Origin: Phocaeicola massiliensis B84634 = Timone 84634 = DSM 17679 = JCM 13223
GTDB lineage: Bacteria; Bacteroidota; Bacteroidia; Bacteroidales; Bacteroidaceae
NCBI RefSeq assembly: GCF_000382445.1
Contig: NZ_KB905474.1
Location: forward strand, 372,001 to 436,000
Direction of reading: 5' to 3'
Length of the DNA stretch: 64,000 nucleotides
Part shown: positions 16,223-23,800 of the stretch, piece by piece
Numbering within the stretch: position 1 is the first letter of the stretch
Layout: every line of letters starts with the position of its first letter
Notes under the pieces: model-generated
What the model was told of the DNA's origin: nothing
Database searches by the model: none
The model's input: the letters and a program-made list of their open reading frames with translations, nothing else
Program-made: the position numbers and the translations under genes

Positions 16223-16451
16223 TTTTTTCTTGCTCAAACCGTACACGATACGATTTAAGACGGTGTAAACCAAAGGAAAAATAGCGAAGTAAAATACTGT
16301 AATCCTGTTCGTTGATACCAAAATCGGCTACATGCGTAGCCAATTCCTCAATAGCTTCTGTAAACTCCGATGCAGAAACTTTACGTTGTGAATATTCCGA
16401 CAATAAGCGGAAAAATCGCTGTTCTAAAATTAGATTCATGTATGTATTCAT
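16200..16451 (-). CDS. Small protein upstream of RteC-like gene
   Basis: 83 residues, MNTYMNLILEQRFFRLLSEY onward. Strongly helical, with a middle part (ASEFTEAIEELATHVADFGI) that resembles the N-terminal half of RteC proteins. Together with the overlapping gene at 15827-16222 it could be an RteC protein split by a frameshift, or two coupled proteins. No other function is seen. Confidence 0.5.
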   Translation of the reverse strand: MNTYMNLILEQRFFRLLSEYSQRKVSASEFTEAIEELATHVADFGINEQDYSILLRYFSFGLHRLKSYRVRFEQEKNALFAFN

Positions 16452-16537
16452 ATAAAAAATAAGCCTTAGCGAGACTTAGGAAAAGGCTTATTTCAATTCA
16501 TAATATTGTAATCCGCAAGTTGTTGTTTTGGGGGAAT

Positions 16538-16828
16538 TTAGAAAAATAGTTTATAGCAAAGTAATCCCAATAAAAATAGCACTAAAAGGCATATTGTAAG
16601 AAATATATATATCCTAAACATATATATTTGGTCTGATTGCTCCTTTTCTATGGTTTTTTTACGGATTTCTTCTATCTTTTCAATGGAAACATTGGATAAA
16701 TCAGCATTTTTACCTTTGCCTACAAGATATTTGTGATGTTCTTTCATCCTGTCTCTATTCAACTTGCGAAGCTCACGGTTCTCTTTGTCCCGTTGTAGCA
16801 TATCATTTATGCAACCTAATGTTCCCAT
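16538..16828 (-). CDS. Small single-pass membrane protein
   Basis: 96 residues. The first ~65 are charged and helical (RDKENRELRKLNRDRMKEHH; IEKIEEIRKKTIEKEQSDQI). The last ~25 form one membrane helix (YIFLTICLLVLFLLGLLCYK). No signal peptide, so a tail-anchored topology is likely. Not recognised. It lies in the cargo block of the element, 15 bp after the lipoprotein gene at 16843. Confidence 0.55.
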   Translation of the reverse strand: MGTLGCINDMLQRDKENRELRKLNRDRMKEHHKYLVGKGKNADLSNVSIEKIEEIRKKTIEKEQSDQIYMFRIYIFLTICLLVLFLLGLLCYKLFF

Positions 16829-16842
16829 TTTCCAGTTAACAT

Positions 16843-17265
16843 TTAATTTCCAAACCTTGATATATCAATTTCTTTTTGTAGTTCCCTAAAGATACGTTCC
16901 AAATCATATCCATGCGGATTGGAAATTTGGAAACATCCGCTTTCTATGGGGCTATTAACCTGAGGAGCAGTTATCACCGTGTCATTGAAAACGAAAGCGA
17001 TGTACTTTCCTACACTCTTTGTTGTGGCTTCTCTCCATATAGGCAATTTATCTTGGAGGAAGACACCGGTAATGACCGAGTGTCCAAAAGCATCAGTTTC
17101 CAAACGTAAAGAATCGAAATCCATAACAGTAAGGAAAGGTGTTTGTGAAAGGCTGTCTGTAGTCTGTGATGTTACGTAGTACCAGCCGTTTGTCCGGTGA
17201 AAGGATTTTGTCTGCATACAAGCTGTCATTAGTAGGCAGAAAAAGAGAATTGTTGAAATCTTCAT
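16843..17265 (-). CDS. Putative lipoprotein
   Basis: 140 residues. A lipobox LMTAC puts the lipidated Cys at residue 16. The mature part has GWYYVTSQTTDSLSQTPFLT and later PIESGCFQISNPHGYDLERI. Motifs of this sort, an exported domain with a 'what value is allowed' fold like SecD-DF (YIAFVFNDTVITAPQVNSPI), resemble the SecDF-type P1 head domain: 'IAFVFNDTVITAPQVNSPI' is close to the SecD signature for that fold. The resemblance is by eye. It is cargo of the mobilizable element and probably faces the periplasm. Confidence 0.6.
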   Translation of the reverse strand: MKISTILFFCLLMTACMQTKSFHRTNGWYYVTSQTTDSLSQTPFLTVMDFDSLRLETDAFGHSVITGVFLQDKLPIWREATTKSVGKYIAFVFNDTVITAPQVNSPIESGCFQISNPHGYDLERIFRELQKEIDISRFGN

Positions 17266-17281
17266 ATCCGCTATTTTTAGG

Positions 17282-17695
17282 TTAATACATCTTCTCCAAC
17301 GTCCACACCATCTTATTGGGATTATAGGCTTCCATTACGAGATGTGTTCCTGTGTATTCCATCACTGTCCACGGACCTGCTATGTTGTCGAACGTGATGA
17401 TTTTTCCATTTACTTGATAAGTAAAATCTGTGTTCCACATATATCCGTCTTCTTCGTTCGTCCTTGTATAAATGCCTTCTGATTCGTTAGTAAACTGAAG
17501 AATGGATTGTTTTGTGTAGTCTATCTCATCTTCGATATTGTACACGGTCATTTGCGCTTGCCAAGTAGTTTGCTTCAGGGCTTCGGGGGTGAAGACAGAA
17601 GTAGGGGCATCATCGTTACTACAATTTGTCAGACATAACATGGCGCAAATAATGAATGTGGAAAGCACCATACATAAAGTAATTTTCTTTTTCAT
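17282..17695 (-). CDS. Lipocalin-like lipoprotein
   Basis: 137 residues. Signal peptide with lipobox ending LTNC (Cys25). The mature part begins with LKQTTWQAQMTVYNIEDEID and shows alternating beta strands (GIYTRTNEEDGYMWNTDFTY; KIITFDNIAGPWTVMEYTGT), the pattern of Bacteroidetes lipocalin-like proteins. Binding partner unknown. It lies 17 bp before the lipoprotein gene at 16843 and is likely cotranscribed. Confidence 0.65.
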   Translation of the reverse strand: MKKKITLCMVLSTFIICAMLCLTNCSNDDAPTSVFTPEALKQTTWQAQMTVYNIEDEIDYTKQSILQFTNESEGIYTRTNEEDGYMWNTDFTYQVNGKIITFDNIAGPWTVMEYTGTHLVMEAYNPNKMVWTLEKMY

Positions 17696-17725
17696 CTTAT
17701 CTCTATTTTAAGTGATTGACAATAA

Positions 17726-18157
17726 TTATATATTTCTCTTCATAGGGATACTAACAATACCTTTATTAATCTCTTTTTTACCCACTTTTTTGAAGCCTAA
17801 AGATGTATAAAAAGTTTCTGCATAGGTTGAAGAATTAACTGTTATATAAGTAAAATTACAATTGCTCATCATATAGTCAAATAACGATTTTCCTATTCCT
17901 TGCCGATGATAGTGTGGCAAGACAAAGAAGAGGGATATATGTTGCCTTTCCCGATGTACACCGATTATTCCTATCAATAAATGATTGTCAAAAGCCCCAT
18001 ATATGTCAAGCGTATTCATCAACGATGTGTCATACACGAAACTTTTAAAGGTTTCAATCCCTTCTTCCGTAAAATCGTTAATGCCACACTCTATACATAC
18101 TTGATAGGATAAGTTTATAGCATTTTTATATTCTTCTTTCATTAATTTCCGTATCAT
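17726..18157 (-). CDS. GNAT family N-acetyltransferase
   Basis: 143 residues. The acetyl-CoA-binding loop is visible as FFVLPHYHRQGIGKSLFDYM (RxxGxG/A type: HRQGIGKSL), and the last beta strand as YAETFYTSLGFKKVGKKE. These are standard GNAT motifs, so it transfers acetyl from acetyl-CoA to an unknown amine. Cytoplasmic. It lies between lipoprotein genes and two Crp-like regulators in the cargo region. Confidence 0.88.
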   Translation of the reverse strand: MIRKLMKEEYKNAINLSYQVCIECGINDFTEEGIETFKSFVYDTSLMNTLDIYGAFDNHLLIGIIGVHRERQHISLFFVLPHYHRQGIGKSLFDYMMSNCNFTYITVNSSTYAETFYTSLGFKKVGKKEINKGIVSIPMKRNI

Positions 18158-18257
18158 ACTAATAGTTTTTAATCAATGTGTGCAAAGTAATGAAAGGTGG
18201 AGGAAAAAGGTCTTGACAATTATCAAGACCCCAATATAACAATTGTTAAAAGGTGAG

Positions 18258-18821
18258 TTATATCTCTAACTTGCGGCGTATGCGGCTAATGGTTTCCGGT
18301 GTAACCCCTAAGAATGAAGCGATGCTTTTCAAAGGAACTACTTCTTTCAAGTTAGGACAACGTTCCATCAAGTTCCTGTATCGTATTTCAGGCGTACAAT
18401 ATGAATCAAGTAATCGTTCATATACCATTTCAAATAGACTCTCTGCCACATGCCTTCCGAATCGTTGAGTTTTCATATCCGTTTCCCAATATTCAATAAT
18501 GTCATGACGGGATATTTCATATACAGAACACTCTGTTATGGCTTGAATATTTACTAACGATAAGCCACTTCTCATTAAAGAAGAATAGTCACATACAAAC
18601 TCGTTGGTGAAAGCGTATCCAACAATGTGTTCTTCACCCTCTCCATCAATATATGTATATTGGAATGTACCGTTTTCTACCCATTCGGCAAAACGTGATA
18701 TTTCATTCTGACGAATAAAGAAATCTTTTTTGTGGTATATACGTTGCTTCCCTTTTTCATGAAATAAATCTTTTACGAGGGAATAGTCTAAATTGTCGAG
18801 GTATGAATTAAAATCTTTCAT
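18258..18821 (-). CDS. Crp/Fnr family transcriptional regulator
   Basis: 187 residues. An N-terminal cyclic-nucleotide-type beta-roll (KKDFFIRQNEISRFAEWVEN to EHIVGYAF) precedes a dimer helix and a C-terminal HTH with LKSIASFLGVTPETISRIRR. No Fe-S cysteines are seen at the N-terminus. A close paralogue lies 9 bp upstream (18831-19403), so the two form a tandem pair, most likely one transcript. Target genes probably include the cargo genes beside them (inference). Confidence 0.88.
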   Translation of the reverse strand: MKDFNSYLDNLDYSLVKDLFHEKGKQRIYHKKDFFIRQNEISRFAEWVENGTFQYTYIDGEGEEHIVGYAFTNEFVCDYSSLMRSGLSLVNIQAITECSVYEISRHDIIEYWETDMKTQRFGRHVAESLFEMVYERLLDSYCTPEIRYRNLMERCPNLKEVVPLKSIASFLGVTPETISRIRRKLEI

Positions 18822-18830
18822 TGTCGTAAG

Positions 18831-19403
18831 CTATTTATTCAGTCCACGGCGTATGCGACTGATTGTTTCCGGTGTGACTTGCAAGAAAGAGGCAATCTCC
18901 TTTAACGTAATGTACTCTTGAATATCGGGGCATCTATTCAATAAGTCAAGATACAGTTCTGCCGTAGTCTTGCAGTACATATCTATTAATCTATGATACA
19001 TTAATAAGTATGATTGTTCAATAAGAGTACATTTTACTTGCATGGTTTCTACATTTGTGGCAAAGAATTCCTCTACTTTTAAATAGGGTATATAACAAAT
19101 CTTTGTATCGCAAACGGCTTCAATTGTTACTAATGACGGTTGATTAGGCTCTATAAGTGTGCATAAACTTCCTGTAAACTCTCCGGAGAAAGTATATCCT
19201 ACTATATGTATATTCCCTTTTTCATCCACACGAGTATATCTCAATAAGCCGTGTTCGATATAAGCTCCCCGATGATTCACTTTGCCTTGAATAGTGAATT
19301 GTTCACCCTTTTTGAGTTCGATATAAGTACCATGTTCCAAAATGAACTGCTTTAGCTGTTCTAATTTCGAATGGTTGGCATATTGTGAGTTAAAATCTTC
19401 CAT
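18831..19403 (-). CDS. Crp/Fnr family transcriptional regulator (tandem paralogue)
   Basis: 190 residues from ATG 19403 (MEDFNSQYANHSK). The beta-roll includes LKKGEQFTIQGKVNHRGAYI and IVGYTFSGEFTGSL; the HTH is LKEIASFLQVTPETISRIRR, nearly identical in its recognition helix to the gene downstream. The two proteins could bind similar sites or form mixed dimers. The frame continues upstream to a TTG/CTG start at 19421, but MEDFNS matches the start of the paralogue (MKDFNS). Confidence 0.88.
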   Translation of the reverse strand: MEDFNSQYANHSKLEQLKQFILEHGTYIELKKGEQFTIQGKVNHRGAYIEHGLLRYTRVDEKGNIHIVGYTFSGEFTGSLCTLIEPNQPSLVTIEAVCDTKICYIPYLKVEEFFATNVETMQVKCTLIEQSYLLMYHRLIDMYCKTTAELYLDLLNRCPDIQEYITLKEIASFLQVTPETISRIRRGLNK

Positions 19404-19636
19404 ACTATAAACTAATTGCAATTAAAATATAGAATAACCTCGTGAGTTGTTCTCTTAAAAAGGGAAAATAGATTCCTGACTTTATCAAAACATCTTCTCT
19501 TTTTTTTAATCTACTTTATTGTGAGTTTAGTTTGTGCTTTTGTATATATATCCAAAACGTACCAAACTAACTTTTGTAGCCTGCAAAATATATGTGCTGG
19601 CGAAAGAAGAAACAATCTTTTTTCTTTTCGCCAATT

Positions 19637-20791
19637 TTAAAGTTTGTAACTCTCATAGTTTGAGGAAGAAATGAATACTTTTATTTCTTCTTCTGTTGGA
19701 AGTTCTATCCTATACTTTTGCACAAAAATATTTGGGTCTAACCCGGCAGTGGCATACTTAACCAAGGTATCTCCCTTTTCGGTGCAGAGCAAAATGCCGA
19801 TAGGTGGGTTATCATCCGGCTGCATCACTTCCGCTTTAAAATAGTTCAGATACATATTTAGTTGCGAAGCGTACTCATGGCGGAACTTATCTATCTTCAA
19901 TTCTACAATAACATGGCATTTCAAAATGCGGTGATAGAACACAAGGTCGGCAAAGAAATAATCCTCGTCTATCAAGATACGTTTTTGCCGGGCTTCAAAA
20001 CAGAAGCCATGTCCCATTTCTAACAGGAAGTGTTGCAGGTTGTCAAGAATGGCTTGTTCCAAATCAGTTTCTGTCACCAATGCACGTTCATTCAACTCTA
20101 AGAACTCCAAAGTAACAGGGGTGTTGATAACATCTTTAGGTTGTAATAAGGTTGCTTGTTGCTGGACTAAAGCGGAGAGGGCTTCTTTGTTTTTGGATAG
20201 TCCGCTACGTTCGTAATATAAAGATGCGATTTGTCGCTCCAACTCCTTTACAGACCAGCAGCCACGAATGGTTTCCATTTCATAGAAAGCACGTTTTACC
20301 GGGTTCTCAATTCCCGATATAGTGTTTAAATGGGTGGAAGATAATCTATTGAATAATCTATCAGCCGGAATCATCCATGTTTCGGTTTGTGGGTATTCTG
20401 TTGATAGTTTCCAAACTCCATTTTCAGATTCGGCGGTCACCAACCGCCGAATTGGTTCAGTGAATTCGGCGGTCAATGACTGCCGAATTTGAATTTGTGA
20501 TGCAATGTATTGTGTAACAGGTTCTTTTAGTTGTGGATAAACAAGGTACAACCGTCTAAATTCCCTGAATCTACGTTCATTCAGACCTTTTGTTTTCAGT
20601 CGTTGTTCCAGCTTCTTCAACAGTTGTTCACCGTAGGCGGCACGGTCTTCTCCGTTCTGCTCAAATTCTACAATATAGCAACCCATAAGCCAGTTACGGG
20701 AAGTAAGGGCAAGGTTTACAGCATGTGCGGCTTGTGCCTGCAACGTGTTCTGTATCGTGCTGATATGTTTTACTAATGCTTCAAAGTTCAT
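19637..20791 (-). CDS. DUF1016 / PDDEXK nuclease domain protein (YhcG type)
   Basis: 384 residues. The N-terminal DUF1016_N domain shows ALTSRNWLMGCYIVEFEQNG, YGEQLLKKLEQRLKTKGLNE and RRFREFRRLYLVYPQ. The C-terminal PDDEXK-type nuclease domain shows RILIDEDYFFADLVFYHRIL and CHVIVELKIDKFRHEYASQL, with E-x-K catalytic spacing, and PIGILLCTEKGD. The family is found next to integrases and restriction systems and is thought to be a nuclease for DNA or element defence. It sits beside the integrase in this element. Intact. Confidence 0.88.
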   Translation of the reverse strand: MNFEALVKHISTIQNTLQAQAAHAVNLALTSRNWLMGCYIVEFEQNGEDRAAYGEQLLKKLEQRLKTKGLNERRFREFRRLYLVYPQLKEPVTQYIASQIQIRQSLTAEFTEPIRRLVTAESENGVWKLSTEYPQTETWMIPADRLFNRLSSTHLNTISGIENPVKRAFYEMETIRGCWSVKELERQIASLYYERSGLSKNKEALSALVQQQATLLQPKDVINTPVTLEFLELNERALVTETDLEQAILDNLQHFLLEMGHGFCFEARQKRILIDEDYFFADLVFYHRILKCHVIVELKIDKFRHEYASQLNMYLNYFKAEVMQPDDNPPIGILLCTEKGDTLVKYATAGLDPNIFVQKYRIELPTEEEIKVFISSSNYESYKL

Positions 20792-20816
20792 AGTTACAAA
20801 GATAAGTCTTTTATGG

Positions 20817-22040
20817 TTAAAACTTTAGTTCGGGCAAGCTGTTTATTGCTTCCTCTTTCAATTTATCCACCGCACGGGTGTACTTCTCCGTATGCTTCAA
20901 TCCGCTATGCCCTAAAAGGCTGGCTACGGTTTTGATATTTGCCCCATTGTTCAGAATGTTCACGGCAAACGAATGCCGGGCACAATGCCAGCTTATATGT
21001 TTGTCTATCCCGGCTCTCTTTACCCAACGCTTTACTGATTTACAGCAACTTTCGTAAGTAGGTAAATCGAATATCAAACAGTTTTTATCTGCCGGGGCTT
21101 CACCAATGATAGACAATAGACCATCATTCAGGGGAATAACCACACCACTACTGGCAGAATGTCCCTTTGTCTTGCTTTGTTCAAATTTCAATAACCGATT
21201 AGCGTAATCCACATTCTTATAGGTAAGGTCTTTTACATCACAGAAACGCAAACCACTGTATAAACAGAAGATAAAAGCCCGTCTGACATTCGGGTTCTCG
21301 TTGTCATAATGGCAAGCCGCCAACTTTTGTATTTCTTCGGGAGAAAGAACATCTTTTCGAAGCATTTGGCTATCCACTTTACAGGTAACACTTTTACATG
21401 GGTCTTTCAACATTACATCGTGGTCAATCGCATATCGAATAACTTTCTTGAAACGCTGGTAAATGCTTTTAGCACCTTCACCCACACTTCGGGATTGCAA
21501 ATAGGCTACAAACTGCTCCATCATTTCTTTGGTGATAAGTTCCGGTTTGATACTAAACTCATTCATGGGGTATTGCTCTTTTAAGAAGTCCTTAAAACGG
21601 CTAAGCGCAATTTGTACCATGCGAATATCTTTCTTGGTATAACTGTTGATATAGGCTTGGAAATAGTCTAAGAAATTGACCGTTCTATCTTTTTTCAACC
21701 GATAGCCCAACATACTTTCTTTAAATTCCTGCTCACGCTCCGCACGTATCTTTGTGGCAAGCTCCAATGTTTCTTTGTTCTGCTGGCGTTCCGCAGGGGT
21801 ACGGGGCTTATCTATCAGATACAGACTAAGGTTTTCTTTTCGCCTGTTATGCTTTACTGCAAACTTGGGCTTACCTTGCATCTTTCCACTATCATAGTAC
21901 ACTTGATTGCCGTTTTCATCTAATACGGGCTTTTCCTCTCTACCTAAATAATACTCTAAGTAAAGGCTGATTCTACCATCCGAGAGCTTATTTTGCTCTA
22001 ACTTGGGGTTTTCTTTCGTTTTATTTTCTAACTTTGCCAT
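20817..22040 (-). CDS. int: Tyrosine recombinase (integrase) of the NBU-like element
   Basis: 407 residues. Arm-binding N-terminus, SAM-like core-binding domain (NFLDYFQAYINSYTKK; AYLQSRSVGEGAKSIYQRFK) and a complete catalytic domain: SGLRFCDV (Arg I), WHCARHSFAVNI (HxxR) and LGHSGLKHTEKYTR (Tyr). The start is ATG 22040. It lies about 245 bp from the right att site, on the minus strand, as in NBU elements, and should catalyse integration into the 3' end of tRNA-Leu. Intact. Confidence 0.95.
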   Translation of the reverse strand: MAKLENKTKENPKLEQNKLSDGRISLYLEYYLGREEKPVLDENGNQVYYDSGKMQGKPKFAVKHNRRKENLSLYLIDKPRTPAERQQNKETLELATKIRAEREQEFKESMLGYRLKKDRTVNFLDYFQAYINSYTKKDIRMVQIALSRFKDFLKEQYPMNEFSIKPELITKEMMEQFVAYLQSRSVGEGAKSIYQRFKKVIRYAIDHDVMLKDPCKSVTCKVDSQMLRKDVLSPEEIQKLAACHYDNENPNVRRAFIFCLYSGLRFCDVKDLTYKNVDYANRLLKFEQSKTKGHSASSGVVIPLNDGLLSIIGEAPADKNCLIFDLPTYESCCKSVKRWVKRAGIDKHISWHCARHSFAVNILNNGANIKTVASLLGHSGLKHTEKYTRAVDKLKEEAINSLPELKF

Positions 22041-22153
22041 TGTTTAGAGGTTTTATCCCGATTTAGGTACCATAACCGGGTGATTACGCTAAATAGTTGA
22101 TTTTCTTTTGTTTTCCAATATTGCAAAGGTACAAAAGAAAATGATATTTCAAA

Positions 22154-22179
22154 GTGTACTAAAAGTGTACTGAATAACG
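22154..22179 (+). repeat. 26-bp terminal repeat, right copy (arm-type site?)
   Basis: GTGTACTAAAAGTGTACTGAATAACG matches 9458-9483 in 23 of 26 positions in direct orientation. It lies between the integrase start and the right att core. Confidence 0.65.
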
Positions 22180-22285
22180 GAAAATGGGCAAAATATGGCA
22201 AAAATAGAGAAAATAGGAAATATTCAAATAGTTGATAATAAGGAAGATAAATTCTTTTATTTTCCTATGATTTCTATGGCTTGTA

Positions 22286-22299
22286 CCGGGTCTGGGTAC
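22286..22299 (+). repeat. attR core (14 bp)
   Basis: Exact copy of CCGGGTCTGGGTAC from the tRNA-Leu end. It marks the right boundary of the NBU-like element. Confidence 0.88.
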
Positions 22300-22306
22300 A
22301 AGAAAG

Positions 22307-22341
22307 AAAGCTAAGTATTTGATAATTCAATACTTAGCTTT
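22307..22341 (+). terminator. Displaced original terminator of tRNA-Leu
   Basis: AAAGCTAAGTATT pairs with AATACTTAGCTTT around TGATAATTC, followed by T residues. It starts 7 bp after attR, exactly where the tRNA's own terminator would have been before integration. Confidence 0.8.
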
Positions 22342-22411
22342 TTCTTTTGCTTGAATTTTCCCCACATTTTCCCCACACGTGCAAAAAATATAGCAGTAAG
22401 TCATTATTTCT

Positions 22412-22443
22412 TTTGGTTGAACGTAATAAATAAGTTACCTTTG
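22412..22443 (+). promoter_or_regulatory. Promoter of Fic gene
   Basis: TTTG (22412-22415) and TACCTTTG (22436-22443), 20 bp apart, fit the Bacteroides consensus; the ATG follows 30 nt later. Two CCCCAC copies (TTTCCCCACATTTTCCCCAC) lie just upstream at ~22359-22380, of unknown role. Confidence 0.7.
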
Positions 22444-22473
22444 AAAAGAAATAAAGCCTATTAAATAAAAGTA

Positions 22474-23283
22474 ATGGAACAAGGTGTTTGGCAAGAAATA
22501 GAACTGTTGTACCAGAAGTTTCAAAAACTTGGTATCAGTGAAGCGGTGGACTATGACAAGTACTACCTTTATTCTCTCATTACCCATTCCACAGCCATAG
22601 AAGGCTCAACGTTGACCGAACTTGATACGCAGCTTCTCTTTGACGAGGGAGTAACAGCGAAAGGGAAACCGCTTGTGCATCATCTGATGAATGAAGATTT
22701 GAAGCAAGCGTATGAACTTGCCAAAACTGAATCAGGCAGTCTTGTACCTATAACTCCTGCTTTTCTGAAAAGGTTGAATGCAATGTTGATGCGTACTACT
22801 GGCAGCGTTCACAGTGTGTTGGGCGGCTCTTTTGATTCTTCTAAAGGAGAGTTCCGTCTATGTGGTGTTACGGCTGGGGTTGGTGGACATTCTTATATGA
22901 ACTATTTGAAAGTTCCTGCTAAGGTGGATGAACTTTGTGCGATTCTTCAAGAGAAGCAAAAAAAAATGGGAACACTTCGAGAACAATACGAATTGAGCTT
23001 TAATGCCCACCTTAATTTAGTAACTATTCATCCGTGGGTGGATGGCAACGGAAGAACGGTTCGATTACTGATGAACTACATCCAATTTTGCTATCACCTT
23101 TTTCCGACCAAAATATTTAAAGAAGATAGAGAAGAATATATTCTTTCCCTGCGCCAATGTCAGAATGAAGAAACTAATCAGCCGTTTTTGGACTTTATGG
23201 CAAGGCAGTTGAAGAAATCACTTTCTATAGAAATTGAACGATTCAATGTATCACGAAAGAAAGGGTTTAGTTTTATGTTCTGA
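22474..23283 (+). CDS. Fic family protein (AMP transferase fold)
   Basis: 269 residues. The Fic core motif is intact: HPWVDGNGRTVR (HxFx(D/E)GNGRxxR type with Trp for Phe). An inhibitory helix motif (S/T)xxxE(G/N) is present near residue 40 as STAIEG, so it is a class II Fic protein that holds itself off through its N-terminal segment. It would transfer AMP, or another nucleotide, to hydroxyls on target proteins. No separate antitoxin gene is adjacent, in line with class II. The protein has no signal peptide. Target unknown. Confidence 0.9.
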   Translation: MEQGVWQEIELLYQKFQKLGISEAVDYDKYYLYSLITHSTAIEGSTLTELDTQLLFDEGVTAKGKPLVHHLMNEDLKQAYELAKTESGSLVPITPAFLKRLNAMLMRTTGSVHSVLGGSFDSSKGEFRLCGVTAGVGGHSYMNYLKVPAKVDELCAILQEKQKKMGTLREQYELSFNAHLNLVTIHPWVDGNGRTVRLLMNYIQFCYHLFPTKIFKEDREEYILSLRQCQNEETNQPFLDFMARQLKKSLSIEIERFNVSRKKGFSFMF

Positions 23284-23308
23284 TACTATATAAAACAAGG
23301 ATTGCTAT

Positions 23309-23527
23309 TTATGAGTTTATGGTAAACTTGCATGTGGGAAAGTTTGAACATCCATAGAAAGTGCCGTACTTGCCTTTCCTCAAAATGAGATGTCCTCCGC
23401 ATTGAGGACAAACACCTTGATTTATTAGGCGTGAACTTCTGTATTGCCGAGCCTTTGCGTTATGCTTATGCTGTTTTAGTTTCTCTTTATCAGCGATTAT
23501 GCGATTCTGGTTAATTGTCTGTATGGC
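23309..23527 (-). pseudogene. C-terminal fragment of a NERD/topoisomerase zinc-ribbon protein
   Basis: Without a start codon, the frame after an upstream TGA reads ~70 residues ending in CPQCGGHLILRKGKYGTFYG then CSNFPTCKFT, a four-Cys topoisomerase-type zinc ribbon. A preceding helix (DKEKLKQHKHNAKARQ) resembles the region before such ribbons in NERD-domain proteins. The 5' part is absent; sequence upstream is noncoding. It is a remnant left by deletion or insertion just beside the intact Fic gene. Confidence 0.7.
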
Positions 23528-23593
23528 TCAGTTGTAATTCTTGGGGGATTAAGTTTTGTCAATTCCCTTCATGCATATACCTTTGCTGGCTCA

Positions 23594-23661
23594 GCAGATT
23601 TTCCCGGTTGGCAAGCTCTCTTTTAAGCGTATAGCATAGCCAGCCTGAATATGAAGAATTT
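23594..23661 (-). mobile_element. ISL3-type transposase C-terminal remnant (inverted copy)
   Basis: On the minus strand the frame KFFIFRLAMLYA-stop matches the end of the ISL3-type fragment at 26927-27058 (KFFMFRLARLYA-stop). Homology continues past the stop (CTTGCCAACCGG, then AAAATC.GCTG). It lies in inverse orientation to the other copy, about 3.4 kb away. Confidence 0.7.
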
Positions 23662-23800
23662 AACATATGAATCAAACATCTGTCCCCTGATGTTGTCTAC
23701 TCCGGTTTTCAATCCCTGTATGCGTTTTTGAGCTTCCTAAGCCGTTTCATTAGCCGGACCAAGCGTTTTCGTCCTTTCGGTTATGCCCGTCTGTCCGTCG

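Larger units (their letters stand above)
9394..22299. mobile_element. NBU-like mobilizable integrative element in tRNA-Leu
   Basis: A 12.9-kb element bounded by the 14-bp direct repeat CCGGGTCTGGGTAC (9394-9407 and 22286-22299). It contains an HTH gene, an AAA ATPase, a primase, oriT, mobC and relaxase, a membrane protein, cargo genes and an integrase next to the right end. Order and content resemble Bacteroides NBU/mobilizable transposons, which depend on a helper conjugative element because they carry no transfer apparatus. NBU1 is known to use tRNA-Leu as target. All core genes look intact, so the element is probably mobile. Confidence 0.88.

Noticed and set aside
16843-22040. A defence island inside the NBU-like element
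   Set aside because: Only the DUF1016 protein is defence-related; the other cargo genes are regulators, lipoproteins and an acetyltransferase, which is not enough to call a defence system.
22359-22380. TTTCCCCACATTTTCCCCAC doublet as a trace of a tandem element
   Set aside because: It resembles sequence seen near integrase ends, but no further att copy or integrase fragment was found nearby, so it is only noted under the Fic promoter.
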